Assembly (NCBI GenBank): GCA_902801205.1
Contig: CADCHE010000001.1
Coordinates: forward strand, 62,001-126,000
Direction of reading: 5' to 3'
From: an uncultured Bacteroidia bacterium
Lineage (GTDB): Bacteria > Bacteroidota > Bacteroidia > Bacteroidales > UBA932
Length of the DNA stretch: 64,000 nucleotides
Shown here: positions 13,248 to 22,368 of the stretch, piece by piece
How the letters are laid out: each line of letters starts with the position of its first letter
How positions within the stretch are numbered: position 1 is the stretch's first letter
Made by a program: the position numbers and the translations under genes
The notes under the pieces: generated by a model
What the model was told of the DNA's origin: nothing
What the model saw: the letters and a program-made list of their open reading frames with translations, nothing else
Database searches by the model: none

Positions 13248-13811
13248 TTATTCTTTAGTTACTTGTGTAAAGCTGAGTTCCAGCAGGGTTTTCCTGCCGA
13301 AGATCACCACTATCACCTTGAGCCTGCTCCTGTCTTCTTCGATGGCGTCGATCGTACCGTTGAAACCGCTGAAAGGCCCGTCGGTGATCTTGACGGATTC
13401 ACCGACTTCGTAGTTGACCTCCGTCTCGACCGGGCCGTCGACGCTTTCGTCCTGGTGACCGAGAATCCTTGCGGCTTCATCGTCACGGATGGGGACGGGG
13501 ACGCGTTCGGTCTGGCCGTCGGAAGTCTTCTTTTCGGTAAGGAAACCGGACATGCCGGGGATCAGATTGCGGATGATGTACTCGAGTTCCGCGCTGAGGA
13601 CGGCTTGAATCAAAACGTAACCGGGGAAGAGCAGTTTTTCAACCACCTTCCTCTTTCCGTTCTTGGTTACAATCTCCCTCTTTACGGGTACGAGCACTTG
13701 GGCTACTTGGTCCTGCAGGCCACTCCTTTCAATTTCTTTCTCAAGATGTTCGGCGGCCTTCTTTTCCTTGCTTCCTGCGGTCCGAAGGACGTACCATTTC
13801 ATATCAGCCAT
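13248..13811 (-). CDS. nusG: Transcription termination/antitermination protein NusG
   Basis: A NusG of about 187 residues. The start MADMKWYVLR at 13811 is preferred; a frame-extending ATG at 13820 adds only three residues. The NGN domain (KWYVLRTAGSKEKKAAEHLE, then FPGYVLIQAVL) is followed by a KOW domain (VKITDGPFSGFNGTIDAI). NusG binds the RNA polymerase clamp and couples transcription to ribosomes or Rho. It lies between secE and rplK in the canonical order. Confidence 0.97.
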   Translation of the reverse strand: MADMKWYVLRTAGSKEKKAAEHLEKEIERSGLQDQVAQVLVPVKREIVTKNGKRKVVEKLLFPGYVLIQAVLSAELEYIIRNLIPGMSGFLTEKKTSDGQTERVPVPIRDDEAARILGHQDESVDGPVETEVNYEVGESVKITDGPFSGFNGTIDAIEEDRSRLKVIVVIFGRKTLLELSFTQVTKE

Positions 13812-13825
13812 GGTAAGCAATCAAA

Positions 13826-14014
13826 TTACAACGTGTAGATGGCAGTCATCAGATGCTGGAAAGCGAAATCGATTACGAAGAGCCCGACCGCGAGGATCAG
13901 CGTGGCGACCATGACGAGCAGTGCAGAGCTCTGCAGCTTGTCCCAGGTCGGCCAAGTGACCTTCTGGGTCAACTCGACGTAACACTCTTTCAGATAGTTA
14001 ATGAACTTTCTCAT
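13826..14014 (-). CDS. secE: Preprotein translocase subunit SecE
   Basis: A 62-residue single-span SecE. The start MRKFINYLKECYVEL at 14014 is chosen; the 19 residues upstream in frame are not SecE-like. The amphipathic helix and conserved VTWPTW motif precede one membrane helix (about residues 30-50). SecE clamps SecY in the inner membrane. It lies just after tRNA-Trp and 14 nt before nusG. Confidence 0.95.
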   Translation of the reverse strand: MRKFINYLKECYVELTQKVTWPTWDKLQSSALLVMVATLILAVGLFVIDFAFQHLMTAIYTL

Positions 14015-14099
14015 CTTTGCATTTAATGGACATCGGAAGGATGGAAGCGTCTTCGGATGTCTGTTAAACAATTACCAAATCGTAACCTTTGATATGTAT

Positions 14100-14173
14100 T
14101 GGCAGGGGAAGCAGGATTCGAACCCACATCGACGGTTTTGGAGACCGCTGAACTACCCTTGTTCTATTCCCCT
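14100..14173 (-). tRNA. tRNA-Trp (CCA)
   Basis: Acceptor stem AGGGGAA/TTCCCCT, D stem GAAC/GTTC, anticodon loop CTCCAAA with anticodon CCA, T arm with GGTTCGAATCC, discriminator G and an encoded CCA end (14100-14102). It is placed between tuf and secE, as in many bacteria. Confidence 0.96.
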
Positions 14174-14228
14174 GAATAAGGCGGCGGGCTTGCTTAAGGC
14201 AGCCCTCCGCCTCTAAAGGTATTGTCTC

Positions 14229-15425
14229 TTACTCGACAATCTTGATCACCTGACCGGCACCGACGGTACGGCCGCCTTCGCGGATAGCGAACTGCAGACC
14301 CTCGTTCAGAGCGACAGGGGTGATGAGTTTGACGGTGATTTCGACGTTATCGCCAGGCATAACCATCTCGACACCTTCCGGCAGCGTGATCTCGCCCGTC
14401 ACATCCAGGGTACGGATGAAGAACTGGGGACGATACTTGTTGTGGAACGGCGTGTGACGGCCACCCTCTTCCTTCTTCAGGACGTAGATCTGAGCCTTGA
14501 AGTCGGTGTGGGGAGTGATGGACTTCGGCTTCGCGACGACCTCACCTCTCTTGACCTCCTTCTTGTCGATACCACGGAGAAGCAGACCGACGTTGTCACC
14601 GGCTTCGCCCTGGTCGAGGAGCTTGCGGAACATCTCGACACCCGTCACGACAGAGTTCCTGGGGGCATCGCCGAAACCGACAAGTTCCACAGGGTCGCCG
14701 ACGTGGATCGTACCCGCCTCGATACGGCCGGTAACGACGGTACCACGACCGGTGATGGAGAAGATGTCCTCGATAGGCATGAGGAACGGCTTGTCGACCA
14801 GACGCTCAGGGAGCGGAATGTAGGAGTCGACAGCGTCCATCAGCTCCATGACCTTGTCTTCCCACTGAGGCTCGCCGTTGAGGGCGCCCAGAGCGGAACC
14901 ACGGATAACGGGAGCGTTGTCACCGTCGAAGCCGTAGAAGGACAGGAGGTCGCGGATCTCCATTTCAACCAGTTCGAGCATTTCCTCGTCCGGAACAAGG
15001 TCGACCTTGTTCATGAAGACGACGATCTTCGGAACGTTCACCTGACGGGCGAGAAGGATGTGCTCGCGGGTCTGAGGCATAGGACCGTCAGTGGCAGCGA
15101 CGACAAGGATCGCACCATCCATCTGCGCGGCACCGGTAACCATGTTCTTCACGTAGTCTGCGTGGCCGGGGCAGTCGACGTGTGCATAGTGACGGTTGGC
15201 GGTTTCGTACTCGACGTGGGCCGAGTTGATGGTGATACCACGCTCCTTCTCTTCGGGAGCGTTGTCGATCTGGTCGAAGGACTTGACCTTGTCCGCGTTA
15301 CCGGCGACGCGCTCGGCGAGCACCTTGGTAATAGCGGCAGTCAGGGTCGTCTTGCCGTGGTCAACATGGCCAATTGTACCGATGTTGACATGCGGCTTGG
15401 TTCTCTGGAATGTTTCTTTTGCCAT
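14229..15425 (-). CDS. tuf: Translation elongation factor Tu
   Basis: A full-length 398-residue EF-Tu, which carries aminoacyl-tRNA to the ribosome as a GTP complex. The P-loop GHVDHGKTT is at 19-27, the switch DCPGHADYV and the guanine-binding NKVD motif follow, and domains 2 and 3 are complete to the C-terminal [10 protein letters not shown]. The gene sits among four upstream tRNA genes and tRNA-Trp, so they probably share one primary transcript from the promoter at 15856-15886. Confidence 0.99.
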   Translation of the reverse strand: MAKETFQRTKPHVNIGTIGHVDHGKTTLTAAITKVLAERVAGNADKVKSFDQIDNAPEEKERGITINSAHVEYETANRHYAHVDCPGHADYVKNMVTGAAQMDGAILVVAATDGPMPQTREHILLARQVNVPKIVVFMNKVDLVPDEEMLELVEMEIRDLLSFYGFDGDNAPVIRGSALGALNGEPQWEDKVMELMDAVDSYIPLPERLVDKPFLMPIEDIFSITGRGTVVTGRIEAGTIHVGDPVELVGFGDAPRNSVVTGVEMFRKLLDQGEAGDNVGLLLRGIDKKEVKRGEVVAKPKSITPHTDFKAQIYVLKKEEGGRHTPFHNKYRPQFFIRTLDVTGEITLPEGVEMVMPGDNVEITVKLITPVALNEGLQFAIREGGRTVGAGQVIKIVE

Positions 15426-15463
15426 AATATTATGATTAAATGTGTTCCAAACTACATATTAAG

Positions 15464-15535
<72 letters not shown>

Positions 15536-15541
15536 TTTTTG

Positions 15542-15617
15542 TGGAGCGGAAGACGAGGTTCGAACTCGCGACCCTCAGCTTGGAAGGCTGATGCTCTACC
15601 AACTGAGCTACTTCCGC
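15542..15617 (-). tRNA. tRNA-Gly (TCC)
   Basis: Acceptor GCGGAAG/CTTCCGC, anticodon stem TCAGC/GCTGA with loop CTTCCAA, anticodon TCC, GAGTTCGAACC T arm, discriminator T and an encoded CCA (15542-15544). Confidence 0.96.
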
Positions 15618-15633
15618 AGTTATTATAAAAAAG

Positions 15634-15713
15634 TGGGAGGAGGTGGACTCGAACCACCGAACCCGAAGGAGCGGATTTACAGTCCGCCGCAATTGCCGCT
15701 ATGCGATCCTCCC
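15634..15713 (-). tRNA. tRNA-Tyr (GTA)
   Basis: Acceptor GGGAGGA/TCCTCCC, anticodon loop CTGTAAA within CGGA..TCCG with anticodon GTA. It has an extended variable arm, as expected for bacterial tRNA-Tyr, and a GGTTCGAGTCC T arm. No encoded CCA. Confidence 0.96.
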
Positions 15714-15745
15714 AAGTTCTGCGATGTGCCTCTCGTTGGCTGAGC

Positions 15746-15822
15746 TGGAGCCGATAGAGGGATTCGAACCCACGACCCCGAGATTACAAATCACGTGCTC
15801 TGGCCAACTGAGCTATATCGGC
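15746..15822 (-). tRNA. tRNA-Thr (TGT)
   Basis: Acceptor GCCGATA/TATCGGC, anticodon loop TTTGTAA with anticodon TGT, GGGTTCGAATCCC T arm, discriminator T and an encoded CCA. The anticodon stem CGTGA/TCTCG contains one T-T mismatch. It is the first gene of the tRNA-tuf transcript. Confidence 0.94.
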
Positions 15823-15855
15823 AGTATTTCAAAGACCCGTTCCCAAAACGGACTG

Positions 15856-15886
15856 CAAAGATAGAGAATTATTCCGATTCTCCAAA
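15856..15886 (-). promoter_or_regulatory. Promoter of the tRNA-tuf-secE cluster
   Basis: Minus strand: TTTG (15883-15886), exactly 19 nt, then TATCTTTG (15856-15863). This is a perfect match to the Bacteroidota primary sigma consensus, about 34 nt upstream of tRNA-Thr(TGT). Confidence 0.85.
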
Positions 15887-15941
15887 ACTTTTTCAATTAT
15901 TTTTTGGTTTCCCCAACGCTGTCCTGCTTCCGTCCCGGGCG

Positions 15942-17813
15942 TTATCGCTGCGCGAGGAGGAGTTCCAGCCGGGAGAGCAGGGCGGCGGCGTCCAGGCCGC
16001 AGGCGGCGCGCTGGGCGCTCTGGCTGTCCTGCCCGATGAACCGGTCCGGGATCCCGGCCCCGTGTACCGGGACGCGGTGGCCGCGGGTGGCCATGTATTC
16101 CGTCACCTCGCCGAAGAGCCCGCCCTTCAGGCTGCCTTCCTCCACCGTGAGGACGGCCTCGAAACGGGCGGCTTCCTCCAGGATGTCCGTGTCCACCGGT
16201 TTGAGGAAGCGCAGGTCATAGACGGCGGGCGACCAGCCGTGCTTCCCGCGGAAGGCTTCCGCCGCTTCCGCCGCGCGGCATGCTTCCGGTCCGAGGGCCA
16301 GGACGGCGATCCGTTCTCCGTCCACGATGCGTTCTCCCTTTCCGGTGGGCAGATGCCGTCTCGGAACGCCGCGCCAGGGCGTGCCTTCCCCGCACCCGCG
16401 CGGGTATCTTATAATATAAGGTCCATGCTCTCCCTGGAGGGCCGAGTACATCAGGTCGGCCAGTTCCCGCTCGTCGCGCGGGGCGCTGAGGATGACGTCC
16501 GGGATGCACCGGAAGGCGGCCAGGTCGAAGCAGCCCTGGTGCGTGGCGCCGTCTTCGCCCACGAGGCCGGCGCGGTCGAGGCAGAGCGTGACGGGCAGTC
16601 TCTGCAGCGCGACGTCGTGGATGACCTGGTCGTAGGAGCGCTGGGCGAACGACGAGTAGATGTTGCAGAAAGGCCGCATTCCGCCGGCGGCGAGGCCGGC
16701 CGCGAACGTGACGGCGTGCTCCTCCTCGATGCCCACGTCGAAGAAACGGTCGGGCATTTGCGCGGCCAGCAGGGACATGCCGCATCCGGTCGCCATGGCC
16801 GGGGTGATGCCGACGACCCGCCGGTCCGCCCGTGCCAGTTCCAGGAGGACTTCGCCGAAGACGTCTTGATACCGGTCTTTCGTGCAGGGGGCGTGGAGCC
16901 GCTCGCCGGTCTGCGGATCGAAGCGCCCGGGCGCGTGCCAGGGGGTCGGATCGGCTTCGGCGGGCGCAAAGCCCTTGCCTTTGAGGGTGCGGGCGTGCAG
17001 GAGGCGCGGGCCGTCCAGGTCTTTCAGGCGGCGGAGGGTCCTGACCACCTGTTCGATATCGTTCCCGTCCACAGGACCGAAATACCGGAACCCCAGCGCC
17101 TCGAACAGGGCACCGCCGGAGCGGCGGACCAGGTTCGACTTGGCGTCGCGCGTCATTTTCTGGAGCAGGCGGCGGATCCGGCCTTCACCGAGCCGGTTCC
17201 AGATGCTGCGTTTGATGCGGTTGTACGACGGGTCGGTCGTCAGCCGCAGCAGGTAGTCGTGGAACGCCCCCGTGTTCGTGTCGATCGACTGGTTGTTGTC
17301 GTTCAGGATGACCAGGATGTCGGCACCTGCGGCGTTGTTCATGGCTTCGAAGGCCATGCCTCCGGTGAGGGCGCCGTCGCCCAGGAGAACGACCGTCTTC
17401 TCGCTGCGGCCCAGCATGGATGCTGCCCGGGCAAGACCGAGGGCGGCCGAGACGGAGGTAGAGGAGTGTCCGGTGCCAAAGGCATCGAAAGGGCTTTCCT
17501 CCCGTCGCGGGAAGCCGCTGATGCCGTCGGCGCAGCGGTTCTTCCGGAAGGCTTCCTTCCTGCCTGTCAGGATCTTGTGGGCGTAGGCCTGGTGGCCGAC
17601 GTCGAAGACGAACTTGTCGGCGGGTGCGTCGAAAACATAGTGCATGCCGACGATGAGCTCCACTGCGCCGAGGCTCGAGGCCAGGTGTCCCGGATTCTCC
17701 GCGCAGCAGCGGACGATGTAGTCGCGGAGCTCCGCGCACAGGGTCCGCAGCGCGTCGGTCTCCAGCCTTTTGATGTCTTGCGGCGAACGGATGCCGTCCA
17801 GGATTTCGTACAT
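15942..17813 (-). CDS. dxs: 1-deoxy-D-xylulose-5-phosphate synthase
   Basis: A 623-residue thiamine-diphosphate enzyme that condenses pyruvate and glyceraldehyde 3-phosphate, the first step of the MEP isoprenoid pathway. ispH of the same pathway is at 45507. The start ATG at 17813 (MYEILDGIRSP) is chosen because the longer TTG start at 17837 lies inside the -7 promoter element. Visible are H43 in GHLASSLG, the ThDP motif GDGALTGG at 145-152 with NN at 159-160, and the catalytic Glu region GIEEEHAVTFAAG. The gene is monocistronic and divergent from the MFS operon. Confidence 0.97.
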   Translation of the reverse strand: MYEILDGIRSPQDIKRLETDALRTLCAELRDYIVRCCAENPGHLASSLGAVELIVGMHYVFDAPADKFVFDVGHQAYAHKILTGRKEAFRKNRCADGISGFPRREESPFDAFGTGHSSTSVSAALGLARAASMLGRSEKTVVLLGDGALTGGMAFEAMNNAAGADILVILNDNNQSIDTNTGAFHDYLLRLTTDPSYNRIKRSIWNRLGEGRIRRLLQKMTRDAKSNLVRRSGGALFEALGFRYFGPVDGNDIEQVVRTLRRLKDLDGPRLLHARTLKGKGFAPAEADPTPWHAPGRFDPQTGERLHAPCTKDRYQDVFGEVLLELARADRRVVGITPAMATGCGMSLLAAQMPDRFFDVGIEEEHAVTFAAGLAAGGMRPFCNIYSSFAQRSYDQVIHDVALQRLPVTLCLDRAGLVGEDGATHQGCFDLAAFRCIPDVILSAPRDERELADLMYSALQGEHGPYIIRYPRGCGEGTPWRGVPRRHLPTGKGERIVDGERIAVLALGPEACRAAEAAEAFRGKHGWSPAVYDLRFLKPVDTDILEEAARFEAVLTVEEGSLKGGLFGEVTEYMATRGHRVPVHGAGIPDRFIGQDSQSAQRAACGLDAAALLSRLELLLAQR

Positions 17814-17834
17814 TCTTTTGCGCGTTTCGTGCTG

Positions 17835-17842
17835 CAAATGTA
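17835..17842 (-). promoter_or_regulatory. -7 element of the dxs promoter
   Basis: TACATTTG on the minus strand matches TAnnTTTG perfectly, 21 nt upstream of the chosen dxs ATG. No clear TTTG is present at the -33 position. It rules out the TTG start at 17837. Confidence 0.6.
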
Positions 17843-17900
17843 CGTTTTTTTTGCTACATTAGCGACTCCTGCACGCAAATGACAAAACAACGATAGCATT

Positions 17901-19532
17901 ATGGCAGATTTGACTCAAAAAACGACCCTGAGGGACTCTGCGGCCATGCGCTGGATCGCGCTGCTGCTGCTCGCCCTCGCGATGTTCTGCTCCTACATCT
18001 TCATGGACATCCTCTCCCCGATCAAGGACTTGATGGAGTCCACCAGGGGCTGGGATTCCAAGGCGTTCGGCACGATGGAGGGAGCCGAGACGTTCCTCAA
18101 CGTGTTCGTCTTTTTCCTGATCTTCGCAGGCATCATCCTCGACAAGATGGGCGTCCGCTTCACGGCCGTGCTCTCCGGCGCAGTGATGCTCATCGGCGGT
18201 CTCATCAAGTACTTCGCTATCAGCGAGGCCTTCATGGGGTCCGGCCTTGAGGCCTGGTTCACGAACCACCTCAACTGGCATACCGGCGTCGGCTTCATCG
18301 ACGACGTCCTCCCGTTCTACCAGGGCATGCCCGCCTCCGCCAAGCTGGCCGCCTGCGGTTTCATGATCTTCGGCTGCGGCTGCGAGATGGCCGGTATTAC
18401 GGTGAGCCGCGGCATCGTCAAGTGGTTCAAGGGCCGTGAGACGGCCCTGGCCATGGGTTCCGAAATGGCCCTCGCCCGCCTGGGCGTGGCGACCTGCATG
18501 ATCTTCTCGCCCTTCTTCGCCAAACTCGGCGGGCAGGTCAACGTCAGCCGCTCCGTCGCCTTCGGCGTGGTACTCCTCTGCATCGCCCTGATCATGTTCG
18601 TGACCTACTTCTTCATGGACCGGAAGCTCGACAGCCAGACCGGAGAGGCCGAAGAGAAGGACGATCCGTTCAAGGTATCGGACATCGGCCGGATCCTCTC
18701 CAGCCTCGGTTTCTGGCTCGTCGCCCTCCTGTGCGTGCTGTATTACTCCGCCATCTTCCCGTTCCAGAAATATGCCGTCAACATGCTGCAGTGCAACCTG
18801 ACCTTGACAGAACCCGCCGCCGGGTCGTTCTGGGCCGGTGAAGCCGTCACCATCGTGCAGTACATCATCATGCTGGTGGTGGCCGTCTGTGCGTTCGCGA
18901 GCAATTTCATCAAGGGCAACAAGGGCCTCAAGTACGGCCTGATGGGCGCCGCCGTCATCGCGCTCGTGGTCTACTGCGTGATGGGCTTCAAGCGCGGCAC
19001 CGCCGAGACGATCTTCGCGGTCTTCCCGCTGCTGGCCGTGGCCATCACGCCCATCCTCGGCAACTACGTCGACCACAAGGGGAAGGCGGCCTCGATGCTG
19101 CTCATCGGGTCGATCCTCCTGGTGTTCTGCCACCTGACCTTCGCCTTCATCCTGCCGCTCTTCAAAGGCAGCGCCATCGGCGGCACGGTGGTCGCCTACA
19201 TCACGATCCTCGTGCTCGGCGCCAGCTTCTCGCTGGTCCCTGCGGCCCTGTGGCCTTCCGTCCCCAAACTCGTGGACGAAAAGATCATCGGTTCCGCCTA
19301 TGCGCTCATCTTCTGGATCCAGAACATCGGCCTGTGGCTCTTCCCGATCCTGATCGGCAACGTGCTGACGAGCACCAACGCCCCCGGCACCCCGCCCGAC
19401 CAGCTCAACTACACCTGGGCGCTCGTGATGCTGGCCTGCCTCGGCGTGGCCGCCATGCTGATCGGCCTGTACCTCAAGGTCGTCGACCGGAAGAAGCACC
19501 TCGGTCTCGAGGAACCCAACATCACGGCATAG
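17901..19532 (+). CDS. MFS transporter, MFSD1-like
   Basis: A 543-residue polytopic membrane protein with about 12 hydrophobic segments. The signature SLVPAALWPSVPKLV...GSAYALIFWIQNIGL in the C-terminal half resembles the MFSD1 branch of the major facilitator superfamily, whose eukaryotic member exports dipeptides. The loop GIVKWFKGRETALAMG in the N-terminal half is the MFS-type inter-helix motif. It is the first gene of an operon with a paralogous transporter (4-nt gap) and a putative glycosidase lipoprotein. The neighbour suggests a glycan breakdown product as substrate, but MFSD1 similarity would also allow peptides. Substrate unknown. Confidence 0.85.
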   Translation: MADLTQKTTLRDSAAMRWIALLLLALAMFCSYIFMDILSPIKDLMESTRGWDSKAFGTMEGAETFLNVFVFFLIFAGIILDKMGVRFTAVLSGAVMLIGGLIKYFAISEAFMGSGLEAWFTNHLNWHTGVGFIDDVLPFYQGMPASAKLAACGFMIFGCGCEMAGITVSRGIVKWFKGRETALAMGSEMALARLGVATCMIFSPFFAKLGGQVNVSRSVAFGVVLLCIALIMFVTYFFMDRKLDSQTGEAEEKDDPFKVSDIGRILSSLGFWLVALLCVLYYSAIFPFQKYAVNMLQCNLTLTEPAAGSFWAGEAVTIVQYIIMLVVAVCAFASNFIKGNKGLKYGLMGAAVIALVVYCVMGFKRGTAETIFAVFPLLAVAITPILGNYVDHKGKAASMLLIGSILLVFCHLTFAFILPLFKGSAIGGTVVAYITILVLGASFSLVPAALWPSVPKLVDEKIIGSAYALIFWIQNIGLWLFPILIGNVLTSTNAPGTPPDQLNYTWALVMLACLGVAAMLIGLYLKVVDRKKHLGLEEPNITA

Positions 19533-19536
19533 TCCC

Positions 19537-20886
19537 ATGGCAGAGAACAGAGGGAAACGCTATTCCCGCCTTGCGTGGGTGGCCCTTGCCTGTCTGGTCG
19601 TACCGATGTTCGCATCGTACTACTACGACGACATGTTCTCCACCCTCTCGCACTTGTTCGAGCACCCCGAGACCCTGGCGCTCGGGTGGAACGCGGCTGA
19701 CTACGGCCTCTACACGAGCGGGTACTCGGTGCTGTGCGTCTTCGGCGGGCTGGTCATCTGCGGCATGCTCCTCGACAAGTGGGGCGTGCGCATCACGGGC
19801 TCCGTCTTCGTGGGCATGATGGCCGGCGGGGCGGGTCTCGTGGCCTGGGCCATCACTTCGGGCCTGCCGCCCAAAACCTCCCTCACCGCCGCCTATATCG
19901 GCTGCATGCTCTTCGGACTGGGCAGCGAGATCGCCGGCGTGGCCGTGACGCGGTCCATCGCCAAATGGTTCAAGGGCAGGAGCATGGCCTTCGCGATGGG
20001 CCTCCAGCTGGCGATCGCCCGGCTGGGCACCGCCTTCGCGCTGGTCATTTCCCCCCGGCTGGTGGCTGCCAAGGCGGCCGGAGAGACGTACACCCTGGCG
20101 GAGACGGCCCGTCCCGCGATGCTCGGTCTCGGACTGATGGCGCTCGGCGTTCTGCTTTGGGCCATCTTCGTCGCCATGGACGCCCGCTATGACCGGTCGG
20201 CCGCTCTCGAGGGACAGGAAACGGGTGCTTCCACCGAACCCCCATTCCGCTTCCGCGACGTGCTCGACCTGCTGAAAAACAAGCAGTTCATCATGATCGC
20301 ACTGCTGTGTGTCTTCTTCTACAGCAGCATCGTCTCCTTCAAGAAGTTCGCGACCGCCATCCTCATCCCCCGCTTCGGCGTACCCGTGGAGGCGGCGAGC
20401 TGGATGGTGTCGATGCTTCCTTTCGCGACCGTCGTCTTCGCGCCCCTCTTCGGGATGCTGGTGGACAAGGCCGGGAAGGGGACCCGCTGGATGATCCTGG
20501 GCTCGCTGCTTTCCTTCGCTGCCCACCTGCTGCTCTGCTTTGCTCCGGCCGGCGTGCCCGCGTACGGCTATCTGAGCATGGTGTTCCTCGGTTTCGGGTA
20601 TTCCCTGGTGCCGGCGGCCATGTGGCCTTCCGTCCCCAAGGTCGTCCCGGAACGCGTCCTGGGTACTGCTTACGCCCTGATCTACTGGGTGCAGAACCTG
20701 GGCCTGATGTTCTTCAAAATGGCTGCCGGCCGGCTCTTCCAGACTTCGGAGGAGGCCGTTACCGGAGCCTTCCGCACGGAACTGATGTTCGTGCTGGTCT
20801 GCGTCGCCGCCCTGGCGACCGCCCTCTTCCTGCGCCGCTCCTCGCGGCTGTGTCCCGACCTTCATCTCGACGAACCTGCCTCATGA
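19537..20886 (+). CDS. MFS transporter, MFSD1-like (tandem paralogue)
   Basis: A 449-residue paralogue of the preceding protein, about 95 residues shorter. It keeps the same marks: SIAKWFKGRSMAFAMG in the first half and SLVPAAMWPSVPKVV...GTAYALIYWVQNLGL in the second. It starts 4 nt after its neighbour and overlaps the lipoprotein gene by ATGA, so all three are likely translated together. Two side-by-side copies could work as a heterodimer or have different substrates; the sequence cannot decide. Confidence 0.85.
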   Translation: MAENRGKRYSRLAWVALACLVVPMFASYYYDDMFSTLSHLFEHPETLALGWNAADYGLYTSGYSVLCVFGGLVICGMLLDKWGVRITGSVFVGMMAGGAGLVAWAITSGLPPKTSLTAAYIGCMLFGLGSEIAGVAVTRSIAKWFKGRSMAFAMGLQLAIARLGTAFALVISPRLVAAKAAGETYTLAETARPAMLGLGLMALGVLLWAIFVAMDARYDRSAALEGQETGASTEPPFRFRDVLDLLKNKQFIMIALLCVFFYSSIVSFKKFATAILIPRFGVPVEAASWMVSMLPFATVVFAPLFGMLVDKAGKGTRWMILGSLLSFAAHLLLCFAPAGVPAYGYLSMVFLGFGYSLVPAAMWPSVPKVVPERVLGTAYALIYWVQNLGLMFFKMAAGRLFQTSEEAVTGAFRTELMFVLVCVAALATALFLRRSSRLCPDLHLDEPAS

Positions 20887-22085
20887 AAACCTCATTCCTT
20901 ACCTTGACCGCCGCTCTTGCGGCCCTGTTGCTCGCTGCCTCCTGCGGTGAGAAGACCTGCACCCGCCCCGGGGAGACGCTCCCCATCCTGGCCTGGCACA
21001 GCATCCCGGCCGACCAGTTGACGGAAGAACGCTTCCAGGAACTGGCCGACGCGGGTTTCAATATCAATTTCTCCCACCTGTGGTCCCTGAACGATGCGTT
21101 GAAGTCGCTGGAACTGGGCCAGAAGACGGGGGTGAAGATCCTGTTCACCTGCGGCGACCTCTATGGGAAGACCGACAGCATCGTGTCCCTGGTCAAGGAC
21201 CACCCGGCGCTCTGGGGGTACTTCCTGCGCGATGAGCCGTGGTGCAAGGACTTCCCGGACCTGGCTGCCTGGGCCCGCCGGATCGAAGCCGTGGACAAGA
21301 CCCATCCGCTCTACCTGAACCTCTTTCCGATCGGCATCGACTACCCCACCATCGGTGCGAAGGATTACCGCGACTACGTCCGCCGCTTCATCGACGAGGT
21401 GAGCCTGCCGATGGTTTCCTTCGACCATTATCCCGTCCGCTTGGACGGCCTGCGGCAGGACTGGTACGAGAATCTCGAGATCATCCGGGAGGAGTCGGCC
21501 CGCAGCGGCCTGCCTTTCTGGGCGTTTGCGATGTGCGTACCGCACTGGCACTATCCGGAGCCGACGGAGACGCACCTGCGCATCGAGGTGTACACCGACC
21601 TGGCCTACGGGGCCTCCGGCCTGCAGTATTTCACCTATTGGACGCCGAGCCCGGATACCGAAGGCTTCAATTACCGGGGCGGACCGATCACTTATGACGG
21701 GCAGCGGACACCGATGTATGACCGTGTGAAGACGCTCAACGCCGAACTGCAGGCGCGGGCCGGCGTGTTCGTCGGCTCCGAGGTCGTACAGGTGGGTGTC
21801 GTGGGCGACGTCCCGCCCGGCGCCACGCCGCTTGAAGGACTTCCTGAAGGGGTTGTGTCATTGGATACGCACGGCTCGCGTGCGCTTGTCTCGCTGCTGA
21901 AAAAGGGGAAGGACACCTTCCTGATGGTGGTCAGCGGCAGCATCGAGGAGCCGATGACGCTGGACATCGCCTTCCGGAAAAAGGCCTGCGAGGTCGACCG
22001 TGAAGGCCGCTATGTGCCGGTCGGGAAGCATCCTGCCTCCTTCGCCGTGGAGGCGGGCGACGTCCGGATCTTCCGGATCCGGTGA
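20883..22085 (+). CDS. Putative glycosidase-like lipoprotein (paralogue of the 1625 gene)
   Basis: A 400-residue lipoprotein with lipobox LAASC (Cys21). The mature protein shares its whole motif series with the 1625-2842 product: PILAW, GYFLRDEP (112-119), YLNLFP, VSFDHYPV, PFWAFA, LAYGASGLQYFTYW and ARAGVFVG. The layout suggests a TIM barrel with acidic residues near strand ends plus a short C-terminal beta domain; a glycoside-hydrolase-like role is inferred. The ATG overlaps the transporter stop (ATGA), linking the enzyme to the MFS pair. Family number and substrate are not recognised. Confidence 0.75.
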   Translation: MKTSFLTLTAALAALLLAASCGEKTCTRPGETLPILAWHSIPADQLTEERFQELADAGFNINFSHLWSLNDALKSLELGQKTGVKILFTCGDLYGKTDSIVSLVKDHPALWGYFLRDEPWCKDFPDLAAWARRIEAVDKTHPLYLNLFPIGIDYPTIGAKDYRDYVRRFIDEVSLPMVSFDHYPVRLDGLRQDWYENLEIIREESARSGLPFWAFAMCVPHWHYPEPTETHLRIEVYTDLAYGASGLQYFTYWTPSPDTEGFNYRGGPITYDGQRTPMYDRVKTLNAELQARAGVFVGSEVVQVGVVGDVPPGATPLEGLPEGVVSLDTHGSRALVSLLKKGKDTFLMVVSGSIEEPMTLDIAFRKKACEVDREGRYVPVGKHPASFAVEAGDVRIFRIR

Positions 22086-22086
22086 C

Positions 22087-22368
22087 TCAGGCGTACCAGG
22101 GCTTGTCACCGTCCTTCTTTTCGTCTTTCTCCTTCAACGCATCGTCGAGCAGTAACCCTGCCATGATGCCCGTGATGGCAGTGTTGGCCTCGTCTTCCAG
22201 TTTCTTGGCCTCCCGGTCCATCTTCCGGATGTACCGGATGCGTTTCTTCGTGTCCGGCTGGTTCATTTGCCTCACGTGATTGCCGAGGATGGCCATCAAG
22301 GCGGCGATCGACGCGATGATGGAAATGAAGCCGAAGAGAATGATGAAAGTCCGTGCCAGGTCGCTCAT
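22087..22368 (-). CDS. Small membrane protein of unknown function
   Basis: A 93-residue protein with one or two hydrophobic segments at about 7-29 (FIILFGFISIIASIAALMAI), then a highly charged segment (KKRIRYIRKMDREAKKLEDE) and a Lys/Asp-rich tail ending DGDKPWYA. Its ATG at 22368 overlaps the upstream transporter stop as ATGA, the main evidence that it is a real gene. I do not recognise the family; an accessory subunit of the transporter is only an inference from coupling. Confidence 0.6.
   Translation of the reverse strand: MSDLARTFIILFGFISIIASIAALMAILGNHVRQMNQPDTKKRIRYIRKMDREAKKLEDEANTAITGIMAGLLLDDALKEKDEKKDGDKPWYA

Noticed and set aside
11093-13258. A 721-residue plus-strand frame opposite the ribosomal protein genes
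   Set aside because: It runs antisense through four clear ribosomal genes and their gaps; no motifs.
17814-17837. Longer dxs start at TTG 17837
   Set aside because: The TTG lies inside the -7 promoter element TACATTTG, so it cannot be in the transcript.
17859-19538. A 559-residue minus-strand frame opposite the first MFS gene
   Set aside because: Rich in Asp, Glu, His and Gln, no membrane segments and no family; the plus-strand transporter is clear.
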